Positions 29,788-38,794 of a stretch of DNA of 64,000 nucleotides are shown here, piece by piece. A program made the position numbers and the translations under genes. The DNA comes from Streptomyces sp. NBC_01716 (GTDB taxonomy: Bacteria; Actinomycetota; Actinomycetes; Streptomycetales; Streptomycetaceae), in assembly GCF_036248275.1 (NCBI RefSeq), contig NZ_CP109181.1, forward strand, positions 3,286,001 to 3,350,000. Reading direction: 5' to 3'. Under the pieces are notes generated by a model that worked only from the letters and a program-made list of their open reading frames with translations, searched no databases and was not told the DNA's origin. Within the stretch, counting starts at the first letter, position 1, and every line of letters starts with the position of its first letter.

Positions 29788-31362
29788 GTGAACGACCAGC
29801 ACCCCCACGCCGGATACGCCGCCCACGACGGCTACTCCTCAGGCAGTTTCGACAGCGACCCGCTCTTCGGCGCGCTTCCGGGCACGAGCCCGACGGGCAC
29901 GGTCACTTACGACGCGGACCAGAGCGGTCAGTACGACTCGGCGCAGTGGAACGCGGGTTACGACCCCTACGCGACGCAGGCACCGCAGGCACCCCAGGTT
30001 CAGTACGAGGCGTACGACGCGTACGCGGCACAGCCCCAGCAGCCCCAGCCGTCGTACGACACGACGGGTCAGTGGGACGCGAACGCCTGGAACGAGGCGA
30101 ACCAGGCGGCCAGTTACGGCTACGACGCGACCGGCCAGGGCGTCCAGGCCGACCAGTGGGCGGCGCCCGTCGCCGACACCGGCGCGTACGACGCCACCGC
30201 CTGGAACTCGGGCGCACCGGCCGCGCAGCCGGACGTACCGTTCCAGGCCGAGACTCCGTACTACGGCGACAACGCGGCGTACGAGTCCTACGAGTCGGCC
30301 CCGTACGAGCCCGCCGCCTACGAACCGGCCGCGTACGAGCCCGAGATCGAGCACCGGCAGGAAACCGAGTACACGCAGGCGGAATTCACGCAGTCCGAGT
30401 ACGAGACGCCGGAGTACGAGCAGCCCGCATACGAGGCGCCCGCCCACGGCGACGAGCACGAGTACGACACGCCCGGTCCGGAGCCTGAACAGGCGTCGGA
30501 ATCCGAGGCGGAGTTCGATCCGGACTACTCCGAACATTCCGAGCACGCGGACCGACTTGTCGGGGCCGCCGCCGCGACCATCACCCCGCGCCCCGTCCGC
30601 CGGGCGGCCGGAGGCAGCCGCAGCAGGCGCCGTTCACCGGCGAAGCGTTCGGCTCTGCTGACCGTCGCGGTCCCCTCCGCCTGTGTGATGGGTGTCGCCG
30701 GTATCGCCGCCGCCTCGGTCGGCGGACTCGGCGCCGCCGACGAGACCAAGGACGACTCGACCACCGCCCTCACCGCGTCGGACGCGGCGGCGATCAAACC
30801 GGCCGCGGTCAACAACAAGCTCGACACCCAACTCGCCGCTCTCGACGCCGACGCACGTGACTTCGGGGACCGCGCCAGCCGCACCCAGGAGCGCATCGAC
30901 CTCAAGGAGCGTCAGGCGGCCGAGAAGAAGAAGCGCGAGGAACTGGCCGCGGCCCGCGAGGCCGCCCGCCCCAAGTTCGCCATTCCCGTGGCGAATCACG
31001 CCCTCAGCGCGTACTACGGCCAGGCCGGCGTCAACTGGATGTCGATGCACACGGGCATCGACTTCCCCGTCGCGTACGGCACGCCGGTGATGGCGGCGAC
31101 GGACGGCACCGTCCGTACGCAGTGGAACAGCGCCTACGGCAACATGGCGATCGTCACGGCCCCCGACGGCACCGAGACCTGGTACTGCCACCTCAGCAGC
31201 ACGAAGATCCGCTCCGGCTCGGTCAAGGCCGGTGACGAGATCGCGTACTCCGGGAACTCGGGCAACTCCACCGGTCCGCACCTGCACTTCGAGGTACGGC
31301 CCGGCGGCGGCGCGGCGATCGACCCGCTCCCCTGGCTCCGGGGCCACGGCCTCAGCATCTGA
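29788..31362 (+). CDS. M23 (LytM) family peptidase with long acidic Tyr-rich N-terminal region
   Basis: 524 residues from GTG 29788. Residues 1-265 are a disordered Tyr/Glu/Pro/Ala tract with YEPAAYEP repeats. A membrane helix follows (LLTVAVPSACVMGVAGIAAA, about 291-313), preceded by an Arg-rich cytoplasmic anchor (RSRRRSPAKR). An outer coiled-coil, rich in Glu/Lys/Arg (about 350-390), leads to the LytM domain. Its zinc ligands are present (HTGIDFP and HLHFE), so it should cleave peptidoglycan peptide bridges. The long acidic inside tail is unusual and may bind cytoskeletal or DNA partners; that is speculation. It faces pcrA across a terminator. Confidence 0.9.
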   Translation: MNDQHPHAGYAAHDGYSSGSFDSDPLFGALPGTSPTGTVTYDADQSGQYDSAQWNAGYDPYATQAPQAPQVQYEAYDAYAAQPQQPQPSYDTTGQWDANAWNEANQAASYGYDATGQGVQADQWAAPVADTGAYDATAWNSGAPAAQPDVPFQAETPYYGDNAAYESYESAPYEPAAYEPAAYEPEIEHRQETEYTQAEFTQSEYETPEYEQPAYEAPAHGDEHEYDTPGPEPEQASESEAEFDPDYSEHSEHADRLVGAAAATITPRPVRRAAGGSRSRRRSPAKRSALLTVAVPSACVMGVAGIAAASVGGLGAADETKDDSTTALTASDAAAIKPAAVNNKLDTQLAALDADARDFGDRASRTQERIDLKERQAAEKKKREELAAAREAARPKFAIPVANHALSAYYGQAGVNWMSMHTGIDFPVAYGTPVMAATDGTVRTQWNSAYGNMAIVTAPDGTETWYCHLSSTKIRSGSVKAGDEIAYSGNSGNSTGPHLHFEVRPGGGAAIDPLPWLRGHGLSI

Positions 31363-31382
31363 CATCCGACGCCACGACCGAC

Positions 31383-31408
31383 CGGGCGCGGGCGCGTCTC
31401 CGCGCCCG
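31383..31408. terminator. Bidirectional terminator between M23 gene and pcrA
   Basis: A 9-bp stem CGGGCGCGG (31383-31391) with CCGCGCCCG (31400-31408) lies between two convergent stop codons. Confidence 0.65.
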
Positions 31409-31429
31409 CGAACGACCGCGCATTGCGCG

Positions 31430-33934
31430 TTACAGCTTGTCGACCGGCGCGTACCGCAGCAGCAGCCGCTTCGGCTTGGAGTCCCCGAAGTCGATCGTCG
31501 CCTGCGCGTCGGCGCCCGACCCCGTCACCGTGACGACCGTCCCGAGGCCGAACTGGTCGTGCGTGACCCGGTCCCCCACCGCGAGCGAGATGACCGGCTT
31601 CTCGGTCGCGCGCCGTGTGGCGAAGCCCGCCGGGCCCGACCGGGTGCGGGAAGTGGACAGCGAGGACGTGATTCCCGACGTCGGTCCCGCCGGGGCGGCC
31701 ATCGGCCCGGTGCGCTTCCACTCCAGATGCTCGCCGGGGATCTCCTCCAGGAAGCGGGACGGCGGATTGTACGAAGGCTGGCCCCACGCGCTGCGCATCG
31801 ACGACCGGGTCAGATAGAGCCGCTCGCGGGCGCGCGTGATGCCGACGTACGCCAGTCTGCGCTCCTCCTCCAGCTCCTTCGCCTGGCCGAGCGCGCGCAT
31901 GTGCGGGAAGACGCCGTCCTCCAGGCCCGTCAGGAAGACGACCGGGAATTCGAGCCCCTTCGCCGTGTGCAGCGTCATCAGCGTGATGACACCGGAGCCT
32001 TCCTCGTCCTCGTCGGGGATCTGGTCGGAGTCGGCGACGAGCGCGACCCGCTCCAGGAACTCGGCGAGCGTGCCGGGCGTCGCCGCGGCGGGCGCGTCCG
32101 GGGCCGGGGCATCCGGGGCGGGTTCGTCTGCCGCCGTCGCGTCCGTCCCCGCCGCCTGGGCCCTCTCCTGCTCGAACTCCAGTGCCACGGCGGCCAGTTC
32201 CTGCAAGTTCTCGATCCGCGTCTCGTCCTGCGGGTCGGTCGACGCCTGCAACTCCGCCAGATAGCCGGTCCGTTCGAGCACGGCCTCCAGGACCGTCGCA
32301 GGACCGGCGCCCGACTCGACGACCGTACGCAACTCCTCCATCAGCGTGTTGAAGCGCTTCACGGCGTTCGACGAACGGGCCGCCATGCCGTACGCCTCGT
32401 CGACCCGGCGCAGCGCCTGCGCGAAGGAGATCTTCTCCCGCGCCGAGAGCGCGTCGATCATCGCCTCGGCGCGGTCGCCGATGCCGCGCTTGGGCACGTT
32501 CAGGATCCGGCGCAGCGGGACGCTGTCCTCGGGGTTGGCGAGCACGCGCAGATAGGCCAGCACATCGCGGACCTCCTTGCGCTCGTAGAAGCGCACGCCG
32601 CCGACGACCTTGTACGGGAGGCCGACGCGGATGAAGATCTCTTCGAAGACACGTGACTGCGCGTTCGTCCGGTAGAAGACGGCGACGTCGCCCGCCTTGG
32701 CCTCCGACGCGTCCGTCATACGGTCGATCTCGTCGGCGACGAACTGCGCCTCGTCGTGCTCGGTGTCCGCCACGTACCCCGTGATCAGGGCACCAGCTCC
32801 CGCGTTCGTCCAGAGATTCTTGGGCCGCCGGCTCTCGTTGCGCTCGATGACGGCGTTGGCCGCGCTGAGGATCGTCTGCGTGGAGCGGTAGTTCTGCTCC
32901 AGCAGGATCGTCGTGGCGTCCGGGTAGTCCTCCTCGAACTGGAGGATGTTACGGATCGTGGCGCCCCGGAACGCGTAGATGGACTGGTCCGCGTCACCGA
33001 CCACGCACAGCTCCGCCGGGTCGTGTCCCTCGCCCGAGGGGCCGACCAGCTCACGCACGAGGGTGTACTGCGCGTGGTTGGTGTCCTGGTACTCGTCCAC
33101 CAGGACATGGCGGAAGCGGCGGCGGTAGTGCTCCGCGACGTCCGGGAACGCCTGGAGCAGATGGACCGTCGTCATGATGATGTCGTCGAAGTCCAGGGCG
33201 TTGGCCTCGCGCAGCCGCCCCTGGTACATCCGGTACGCCTCGGCCAGCGTCTTCTCGAAGGGGTCACTCGCCTGACCGGCGAAGGTCTCCTCGTCGATCA
33301 GCTCGTTCTTCAGGTTCGAGATCTTGGCGCTGAAGGACTTCGGGGGGTGCCGCTTGGGGTCGAGGTCCAGATCGCGGCAGACCAGGGCCATGAGCCGCTT
33401 GGAGTCGGCCGCGTCGTAGATCGAGAACGACGACGTGAAGCCGAGCCGCTTCGACTCGCGGCGCAGGATCCGCACGCAGGCACTGTGGAACGTCATCACC
33501 CACATGGCGGCGGCACGCGGGCCGACGAGCTGCTCGACACGCTCCTTCATCTCGCCGGCGGCCTTGTTGGTGAACGTGATCGCCAGTATTTCGCCCGGAT
33601 GCACCCGGCGGGTCCCCAGCAGATGCGCGATCCGGTGGGTCAGCACCCGGGTCTTGCCCGAGCCCGCGCCGGCCACGATGAGCAGCGGCGATCCGGTGTG
33701 CACGACGGCGGCGCGCTGCTCCTCGTTCAGCCCTTCGAGCAGCGCCGCCGGGTCCACGACGGTGCGCGGGGCGCCGTCGCGGTGGTGCGGATCCCGGGGC
33801 GGGGGCACGTCGAACTTCCCTCCGAAGAGATCGTCGGGCACCTGTTCCGGAGCGGTGTCCTCGGGTGGCGGCGGGGGCTCCTCGGCCGAGGGCTGGAGGT
33901 CCGCCAGGAAGCTGTCGTCAAAGAGGCTGCTCAT
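31430..33934 (-). CDS. pcrA: UvrD/PcrA-type DNA helicase
   Basis: 834-residue superfamily 1A 3'-5' helicase for nucleotide-excision and recombination-linked repair. Walker A is AGAGSGKT (88-95), Walker B is LVDEYQDTNHAQYTL (about 279), and motif III is VVGDADQSIYAFRGA. The C-terminal Tudor-like segment is ISLAVGDRVTHDQFGLGTV. The ATG at 33934 follows a RecA-NDp/PafBC-type promoter so closely that the mRNA would have a leader of only a few nt, which supports the start. The first about 60 residues are an acidic, Pro-rich extension. The gene is isolated and should be DNA-damage inducible. Confidence 0.96.
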   Translation of the reverse strand: MSSLFDDSFLADLQPSAEEPPPPPEDTAPEQVPDDLFGGKFDVPPPRDPHHRDGAPRTVVDPAALLEGLNEEQRAAVVHTGSPLLIVAGAGSGKTRVLTHRIAHLLGTRRVHPGEILAITFTNKAAGEMKERVEQLVGPRAAAMWVMTFHSACVRILRRESKRLGFTSSFSIYDAADSKRLMALVCRDLDLDPKRHPPKSFSAKISNLKNELIDEETFAGQASDPFEKTLAEAYRMYQGRLREANALDFDDIIMTTVHLLQAFPDVAEHYRRRFRHVLVDEYQDTNHAQYTLVRELVGPSGEGHDPAELCVVGDADQSIYAFRGATIRNILQFEEDYPDATTILLEQNYRSTQTILSAANAVIERNESRRPKNLWTNAGAGALITGYVADTEHDEAQFVADEIDRMTDASEAKAGDVAVFYRTNAQSRVFEEIFIRVGLPYKVVGGVRFYERKEVRDVLAYLRVLANPEDSVPLRRILNVPKRGIGDRAEAMIDALSAREKISFAQALRRVDEAYGMAARSSNAVKRFNTLMEELRTVVESGAGPATVLEAVLERTGYLAELQASTDPQDETRIENLQELAAVALEFEQERAQAAGTDATAADEPAPDAPAPDAPAAATPGTLAEFLERVALVADSDQIPDEDEEGSGVITLMTLHTAKGLEFPVVFLTGLEDGVFPHMRALGQAKELEEERRLAYVGITRARERLYLTRSSMRSAWGQPSYNPPSRFLEEIPGEHLEWKRTGPMAAPAGPTSGITSSLSTSRTRSGPAGFATRRATEKPVISLAVGDRVTHDQFGLGTVVTVTGSGADAQATIDFGDSKPKRLLLRYAPVDKL

Positions 33935-33943
33935 CGCTTCCTG

Positions 33944-33966
33944 AGTCTAGGGTGCCGCACTGACAG
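33944..33966 (-). promoter_or_regulatory. RecA-NDp/PafBC-type promoter of pcrA
   Basis: On the minus strand CTGTCAGTG (33966-33958), 8 nt, then TAGACT (33949-33944). This is one mismatch from TTGTCRGTG, with a perfect spacer and TANNNT. The ATG at 33934 is 9 nt beyond the -10. Confidence 0.82.
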
Positions 33967-34154
33967 CGGACTGCCACATGACTTGGCGGGGTCGCCGGGA
34001 TGGCCTCAGAGGGGTCCCCGAGGGTGTTTATGCGAAAGGTCACGAAAATGTATCGGGCATATCGGCCATCAACCTTCACAGCGGCACCACGCATTGGCTA
34101 GCGTGCACGCCGAGGTGGTCCGTACTCCATCGGTGATCAGCGCCGAGCGGACGG

Positions 34155-34308
34155 CCTCCGCCGAATCCGGGCTTCCCGCAAGGGAGTTCGGAACCGGGGA
34201 CCCACCACGTTCCACCGGGGTGAATCGGGCCGCTCCCCAGGCCCGTAGGGCAGCCTTCCGTTCCGCCCGAACCCGACAGCTAACCCGGTAGGCGGTCCAC
34301 GGAAGGAG
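34155..34308 (+). promoter_or_regulatory. c-di-AMP riboswitch (ydaO-yuaA type)
   Basis: The leader carries the conserved pieces of the ydaO class in order: CCGAATCCGGG; GGGAGTTCGGAACCGGGGAC then CCACC; GGGGTGAATCGGG; GTAGGGCAGCC; CCCGAACCCGACAGCTAACC; GGTAGGCGG; and GGAAGGAG at the end. Such switches turn off cell-wall hydrolase genes when c-di-AMP is high, as for rpfA in Streptomyces. It controls the NlpC/P60 gene directly downstream. No terminator hairpin is clear, so the switch may act on translation: the ribosome-binding site is next to its last helix. Confidence 0.93.
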
Positions 34309-34317
34309 ATGCCGGCC

Positions 34318-35490
34318 TTGGCATCGCATCGCAAGACGCGCGCTCGCACCGGAATACGGGCGAACACCCCCGCCGTCGGTTTCACGACGGCCGCCCTCGC
34401 CTCGGTGACGCTGCTCTCGACGCAGAGCGCCACCGCCGCGCCGGCCGAGCCCAAGCCCTCGATCGAAGAAGTACAGAAGAAGGTCGATGACCTGTACCGG
34501 CAGGCCGGTACGGCGACGCAGCAGTACAACAAGGCGAAGGAAGCGACCGACACCCAGCGCAAGTCGGTCGACCGGGTCCTGGACGACGTCGCCAAGAGCG
34601 CCGACAAGGTGAACGAGGCGCGGCGCGCCCTCGGTACGTATGCCGCGGCGCAGTACCGCGCGGGCGCAGTCGGTCCGACGGCCGCCCTGATGTTCGCCGA
34701 CAGCCCCGAGTCGTACTTCGAGCAGACCCAGCTGATGGACCGGCTGACCGAGCGCCAGCAGGGGGCGGTCGAGGACTTCCAGAAGGAGCAGCGGTCCGCG
34801 GCCAAGCAGCGCGCCAAGGCGACGAAGAGCCTGGAGACGCTGACGGAGTCGCAGGCCTCCCTCAAGGAGGGCAAGCAGAAGGTCCAGAACAAGCTCGCTG
34901 CGGCGCGGTCTCTGCTCTCCGAGCTGACGGCCGAGGAGAAGGCGCGGCTCGCTGCCCTGGAGCGGGAGAAGGAGCAGGAGGCGCGCCGCAAGGCCGAGGC
35001 GAAGGCCAAGGAGGAGGCCGCGGAGCGCAAGGGCCAGGAGGAGGCGCGGCAGGAGGAGGCGCCCGCGACCGGCGGCGACACGGGCACGGGCACCGGTACG
35101 GGGACCGGCACCGGCTCGGGCGCCACGGACGGTACGTACGCGGCCAAGGCCGAGAAGGTCCTCGCCTTCGCCCGCGCCCAGATCGGCAAGCCGTACGTGT
35201 GGGGCGCCACCGGCCCCAGCTCGTACGACTGCTCGGGGCTGACGGCCGCCGCCTGGAAGGAGGCGGGCGTGCAGCTGCCGCGTACGACCTGGGACCAGGT
35301 GAATGTCGGCAAGCGCGTCGCCACGGCGGACCTGCTCCCCGGCGACCTGGTGTTCTTCTACGACGACATCAGCCACGTCGGCATCTACAAGGGCGACGGC
35401 AAGATGATCCACGCGCCGAAGCCGGGCGCGAACGTCCGCGAGGAGTCGATCTACTACATGCCGATCTACGGCAGCGTGCGCCCGGCCTGA
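34318..35490 (+). CDS. NlpC/P60 cell-wall endopeptidase under c-di-AMP riboswitch
   Basis: 390 residues from TTG 34318, 9 nt after GGAAGGAG; the in-frame ATG 34309 directly abuts the Shine-Dalgarno sequence and is less likely. A signal peptide (TPAVGFTTAALASVTLLS, then AAP) is followed by a long coiled-coil (about residues 45-245, rich in Lys/Glu/Ala). A Gly/Thr repeat linker (TGTGTGTGTGS) then leads to the NlpC/P60 domain. Catalytic residues are Cys in YDCSGL, His in SHVGIY and a third His in MIHAPKPG. It should cut peptidoglycan stem peptides, with the coiled-coil as an autoinhibitory or regulatory arm as in RipA/PcsB-like proteins. Its 3' end overlaps the convergent beta-propeller gene by 25 bp. 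Confidence 0.93.
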   Translation: MASHRKTRARTGIRANTPAVGFTTAALASVTLLSTQSATAAPAEPKPSIEEVQKKVDDLYRQAGTATQQYNKAKEATDTQRKSVDRVLDDVAKSADKVNEARRALGTYAAAQYRAGAVGPTAALMFADSPESYFEQTQLMDRLTERQQGAVEDFQKEQRSAAKQRAKATKSLETLTESQASLKEGKQKVQNKLAAARSLLSELTAEEKARLAALEREKEQEARRKAEAKAKEEAAERKGQEEARQEEAPATGGDTGTGTGTGTGTGSGATDGTYAAKAEKVLAFARAQIGKPYVWGATGPSSYDCSGLTAAAWKEAGVQLPRTTWDQVNVGKRVATADLLPGDLVFFYDDISHVGIYKGDGKMIHAPKPGANVREESIYYMPIYGSVRPA

Positions 35491-36908
35491 CCGGCTTCAC
35501 CGGTCCGGCCGTTCCCGCCGGCGGCCCCTGCCGCCGGGTCCATGGCGTCGAGGAACCAGACGTCGATCGGGTCCATCTCGTCCTGGTCCGCGCACCCGAC
35601 GGTGATCAGGGCCCGGCCGTCGGGGGTGAAGGCGGCGACGCTCGCCCCCGCCGACACCCGCAGCACCCGGCCGTCGGCGCCGAAGAGGACGTCCCCGACG
35701 TCGGACGACATGAAGGCGAGCGGTCCGTTGGCGGTCCAGACCGCCCGCGCGGTGACCACCGACAGCGGGTCGGTGGCGACCATGCCGTCGGGCGCCCGCT
35801 CGGCCCGTACCGGCTCAGCCGCGGTGAGGATCGCCGCCCCCGCCGCCGTACGTGAGGGAGACAGGGCCAGGGCCAGGGAGCACACCGTCGGGTTGTCCTT
35901 GCCGTCAGCCCCTGCGGCGAAGAGCCCGCTGCCGTCCGGTGCCATCGCCAGCGCGTGGATCGTGACCAGCCCGGTGTCCGCGTCGGCGAGCACCGCGCCG
36001 CCGCCCACGTCCCGTACGACCACCCGGCTGCCGCGGGCGTGTGCCAGCAGCCGCCCGGCCGCGTCCAGGGCGACGGGCCCTTCGCCGTCCCACGGCCCCC
36101 CGTCCGGGCCGGGTGCCAGGACGTGCCCGGTCCGCGCGTCCAGGACGGTCACGGGGCCGCCCCGCAGCCGCCCGACGGCCAGGCGCCGCCCGTCCGCGTC
36201 GAACGAGAACCGCACCGGGACGTCGATGCCCACGAGGTCGTCCCCGCCCTCGTCGCCGTCGTCGTCAGCCACCGCCTCCGGCCAGAGGTCCGCCGGGTCG
36301 AGCGACCACAGCTCCTCGCCATCGGACGACCAGGCGTGCCAGCGGCACTCCACCGACGCCGCGACAATCCCGCCGTCCGGCGACATCTGGATGTCGAGCG
36401 GATTGTCGTGGTAGTCGGCGCCGCCGAGATACATGGTCGGCGGGGCGCTCGCGACCGTGCTCCAGCCGACGATGTCCCCTCCGTTGTGATGCCACTCGGC
36501 CACCGCACCGAACACCGGCCGCCGCAGATCGGAAGGGACCGCCACCGCTGACGCGCCGTACGGGAAGGCCACGGGTTCCTCCGGCTCGTACGGCTCGTCG
36601 GCAGCGCCGTTCGCCTCCTCGTACTCGTCCCGGTCCGCGTCCGGCTCCGCCGGCACCCGGGCCGCCTCCACGTCGACCAGCCGGCCGAGCCTGCGCGTCC
36701 CCGCCGACGCGTGATACGGCCGCCTCCCGCCCGCCAGCAGCTCGCTCCACCAGCTGTCCGGCATCGGCCGCCGCTCGGGCGGCCAGCTCCGCAGAATCGT
36801 GGCGGCGGCGGCCAGCTCCGTCTCGTCCAGCGCTTCGAGCAGCGGGCAGAGCCGCTCCCAAAGCGACCTGGAAGAGGGCCCCTTCAGCATTTCCCCGAGA
36901 GCGGTCAT
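35466..36908 (-). CDS. WD40/beta-propeller-like protein, DNA-damage promoter
   Basis: 480 residues from ATG 36908, a probable leaderless start. The N-terminal helical part (about 1-100) includes LWERLCPLLEALDETELAAA and SWPPERRPMPDSWWSELLAG. The rest is blades of a WD40-like propeller: repeated units such as IQMSPDGGIVAASVECRWHAW, VRFSFDADGRRLAVGRLRGG and ALAMAPDGSGLFAAGADG. An acidic insert (DDDGDEGGDD) sits near residue 220. It has no enzyme motif or signal peptide. Its promoter matches the RecA-NDp type, so a role in the DNA-damage response is suggested. It lies between two paralogous NlpC/P60 genes. Confidence 0.84.
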   Translation of the reverse strand: MTALGEMLKGPSSRSLWERLCPLLEALDETELAAAATILRSWPPERRPMPDSWWSELLAGGRRPYHASAGTRRLGRLVDVEAARVPAEPDADRDEYEEANGAADEPYEPEEPVAFPYGASAVAVPSDLRRPVFGAVAEWHHNGGDIVGWSTVASAPPTMYLGGADYHDNPLDIQMSPDGGIVAASVECRWHAWSSDGEELWSLDPADLWPEAVADDDGDEGGDDLVGIDVPVRFSFDADGRRLAVGRLRGGPVTVLDARTGHVLAPGPDGGPWDGEGPVALDAAGRLLAHARGSRVVVRDVGGGAVLADADTGLVTIHALAMAPDGSGLFAAGADGKDNPTVCSLALALSPSRTAAGAAILTAAEPVRAERAPDGMVATDPLSVVTARAVWTANGPLAFMSSDVGDVLFGADGRVLRVSAGASVAAFTPDGRALITVGCADQDEMDPIDVWFLDAMDPAAGAAGGNGRTGEAGQAGRTLP

Positions 36909-36915
36909 GAGAAAA

Positions 36916-36938
36916 AAGCTACGCGCCACCACTGACAA
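36916..36938 (-). promoter_or_regulatory. RecA-NDp/PafBC-type promoter of the beta-propeller gene
   Basis: On the minus strand TTGTCAGTG (36938-36930), 8 nt, then TAGCTT (36921-36916): a full match to TTGTCRGTG-N8-TANNNT. The -10 ends 7 nt before ATG 36908, so the mRNA is probably leaderless. Confidence 0.85.
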
Positions 36939-37203
36939 TCCGGCTGCCGATCGGGCCGACGATCGGGCCGGTCCGGCGGCCCCTACCACCGCTCCCCGTC
37001 TCATGTGCGGATGTCCTCAGATCGGTCAACTTCCGCCCGGAATCGTCGAATTCACCATATCCCCGACGGCCACAATCCGCCGCAGACCTGCCGTCTGCGG
37101 GCAATAGCGGGCATGCCGCCGCGCTCCCGTGACCGCCACGCCTAGCGTCCTCCCGACAACAGCCGCACCGAACAGAGCCGGAACGAAGGATGTGGACGCC
37201 CCC

Positions 37204-38256
37204 GTGGCAGCGCACCGCCGACCCCGATTCAACTCCAGACCGTTCAGCGGGCCTTACGGCCGTACGGCGGCCACTCTCGCCCTCGCGGGGGCCGCGACGG
37301 CGACCGGGCTCGAAGGGGCCGCACAGGCCGAACCACAGCTCACCCCGGCCCAGGTGAAGGCGAAGGTCGACAAGCTCTACCACGAGGCCGAGACCGCCAC
37401 CGAGAAGTACAACGGCGCCAAGGAGAAGGCCGCCGAGGCGAGCGCCTCGCTGGAGAAACTGAGCGACGAGGCCGCCCGGCGTACGGCCCGCCTCAACGTC
37501 TCGCGCAACGCGCTCGGCTCGATCGCCACCGCGCAGTACCGCGCGGGCGGCCTCGACCCCGCCGTACAGCTCGCCCTCAGCTCCGACCCCGACGAATACC
37601 TGCGCGGGGCCGCGCTCGCCGAACGCTCCGGCTTCCAGCAGGCCCAGGCCGTCAACAGAATGCGCGCCCAGCTCGGTGAACTCGGCCGCTTACGTAAGAA
37701 GGCCGACACGAAGGCCGACGAACTCAAGAGCCGCCAAGCCGCCCTGGCCACAAACAAGTCGACGGTCAGGAAGAAGCTCGCGGACGCCGAGAAGCTGCTC
37801 GCCCGGCTCACCGCCGCCGAACGCGCGCGGTACGCCGGCGACACCGGGCCGGCCGATCCACGCGCCGACCGCGCCCAGAGCCGCGCCGGGGCCGTACCGG
37901 CGCCCAACGGCCGCGCCGCCGCCGCGATCGCCTACGCGCGCGGAGCGCTCGGCAAGCCGTACGTGTGGGGCGCGACCGGGCCCGACGGGTTCGACTGCTC
38001 CGGTCTGACGCAGGCCGCCTGGCGCGCCGCCGGGGTCGCCCTCCCGCGCACCACCTACACCCAGATCAACGCGGGCCGACGGGTCGCCCGCTCCCAGCTC
38101 GCCCCCGGTGACCTGGTCTTCTTCTACTCCGGGATCTCCCACGTCGGGCTCTATGTCGGCGGCGGGCAGATGATCCACGCCCCCCGGCCGGGCACCGGGG
38201 TGCGGCTGGCCCCGATCGACCAGATGCCGTTCGCGGGCGCCACCCGCCCCGCGTAA
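37204..38256 (+). CDS. NlpC/P60 cell-wall endopeptidase, paralogue of the 34.3-kb gene
   Basis: 350 residues from GTG 37204 (VAAHRRPRF, resembling the paralogue's opening LASHRKTR); GTG 37192 is an alternative. The signal peptide is TLALAGAATATGLEGAAQA. A coiled-coil (about 45-215) precedes the NlpC/P60 domain. Catalytic Cys is in FDCSGL, His in SHVGLY and the third His in MIHAPRPG. It lacks the paralogue's long Gly/Thr linker and, notably, a c-di-AMP riboswitch: the 295-bp upstream region shows none of its conserved pieces. The two probably arose by duplication, but they differ in regulation. Confidence 0.92.
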   Translation: MAAHRRPRFNSRPFSGPYGRTAATLALAGAATATGLEGAAQAEPQLTPAQVKAKVDKLYHEAETATEKYNGAKEKAAEASASLEKLSDEAARRTARLNVSRNALGSIATAQYRAGGLDPAVQLALSSDPDEYLRGAALAERSGFQQAQAVNRMRAQLGELGRLRKKADTKADELKSRQAALATNKSTVRKKLADAEKLLARLTAAERARYAGDTGPADPRADRAQSRAGAVPAPNGRAAAAIAYARGALGKPYVWGATGPDGFDCSGLTQAAWRAAGVALPRTTYTQINAGRRVARSQLAPGDLVFFYSGISHVGLYVGGGQMIHAPRPGTGVRLAPIDQMPFAGATRPA

Positions 38257-38325
38257 CGGGCCCCCAGGGGGCTGCCGTTGAGGCCGGAGCCGACCGTTTC
38301 CTTCGTCCACTAGGATCCACGTCCC

Positions 38326-38787
38326 ATGAGCACACGACGACCAATGACCACCCGCGAGCGGGTGTTGGTCCGCATAGGCATCGCCTTCGCCCTCTTCATC
38401 TCCCTCGGCGGCGGGCTGAGCCTGGCGGCCGAGGGACGCGAAGGCCGCACCGCCCTGCGGGACGGCCCCGTCGGCACCCTGACCCCTACCGACCGTAAGT
38501 GCGGCAAAGACCAATGCGGCTGGATCGGCACGTTCACCAGCGCCGACAGCACCGTCACCGAGCGGGACGTCAGGCTGGAGGACGCCGTCCGGGTCCGCCG
38601 CGGCGACGCCATGCCGGGCGCGATCGCCGGCGTGCGGCTCGCGGAGAACGGACAGACCGCCTACACCGCCGACTACCAGTGGCACGGACCGGTCCTGAAG
38701 GGCATTGCCCTCGCCGCCGTGGGTCTGGCGATAGCGACCGGCCTGGTCCTGATGCTGCGCCGCCACCGGGCCGCCGTCTCGCCCTGA
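38326..38787 (+). CDS. Small two-helix membrane protein
   Basis: 153 residues, unknown function. The first helix is ILFALFISLGG-like (RIGIAFALFISLGGGLSLAA, about 16-35) and the second is IALAAVGLAIATGLVLML (about 126-143). The loop between them is extracytoplasmic and carries two Cys (KCGKDQCGW) and a small beta-rich fold. ATG 38326 has no ribosome-binding site. TAGGAT lies 10 nt upstream, so a leaderless transcript is possible. It follows the NlpC/P60 gene by 69 bp. Confidence 0.75.
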   Translation: MSTRRPMTTRERVLVRIGIAFALFISLGGGLSLAAEGREGRTALRDGPVGTLTPTDRKCGKDQCGWIGTFTSADSTVTERDVRLEDAVRVRRGDAMPGAIAGVRLAENGQTAYTADYQWHGPVLKGIALAAVGLAIATGLVLMLRRHRAAVSP

Positions 38788-38794
38788 ACCCCCA

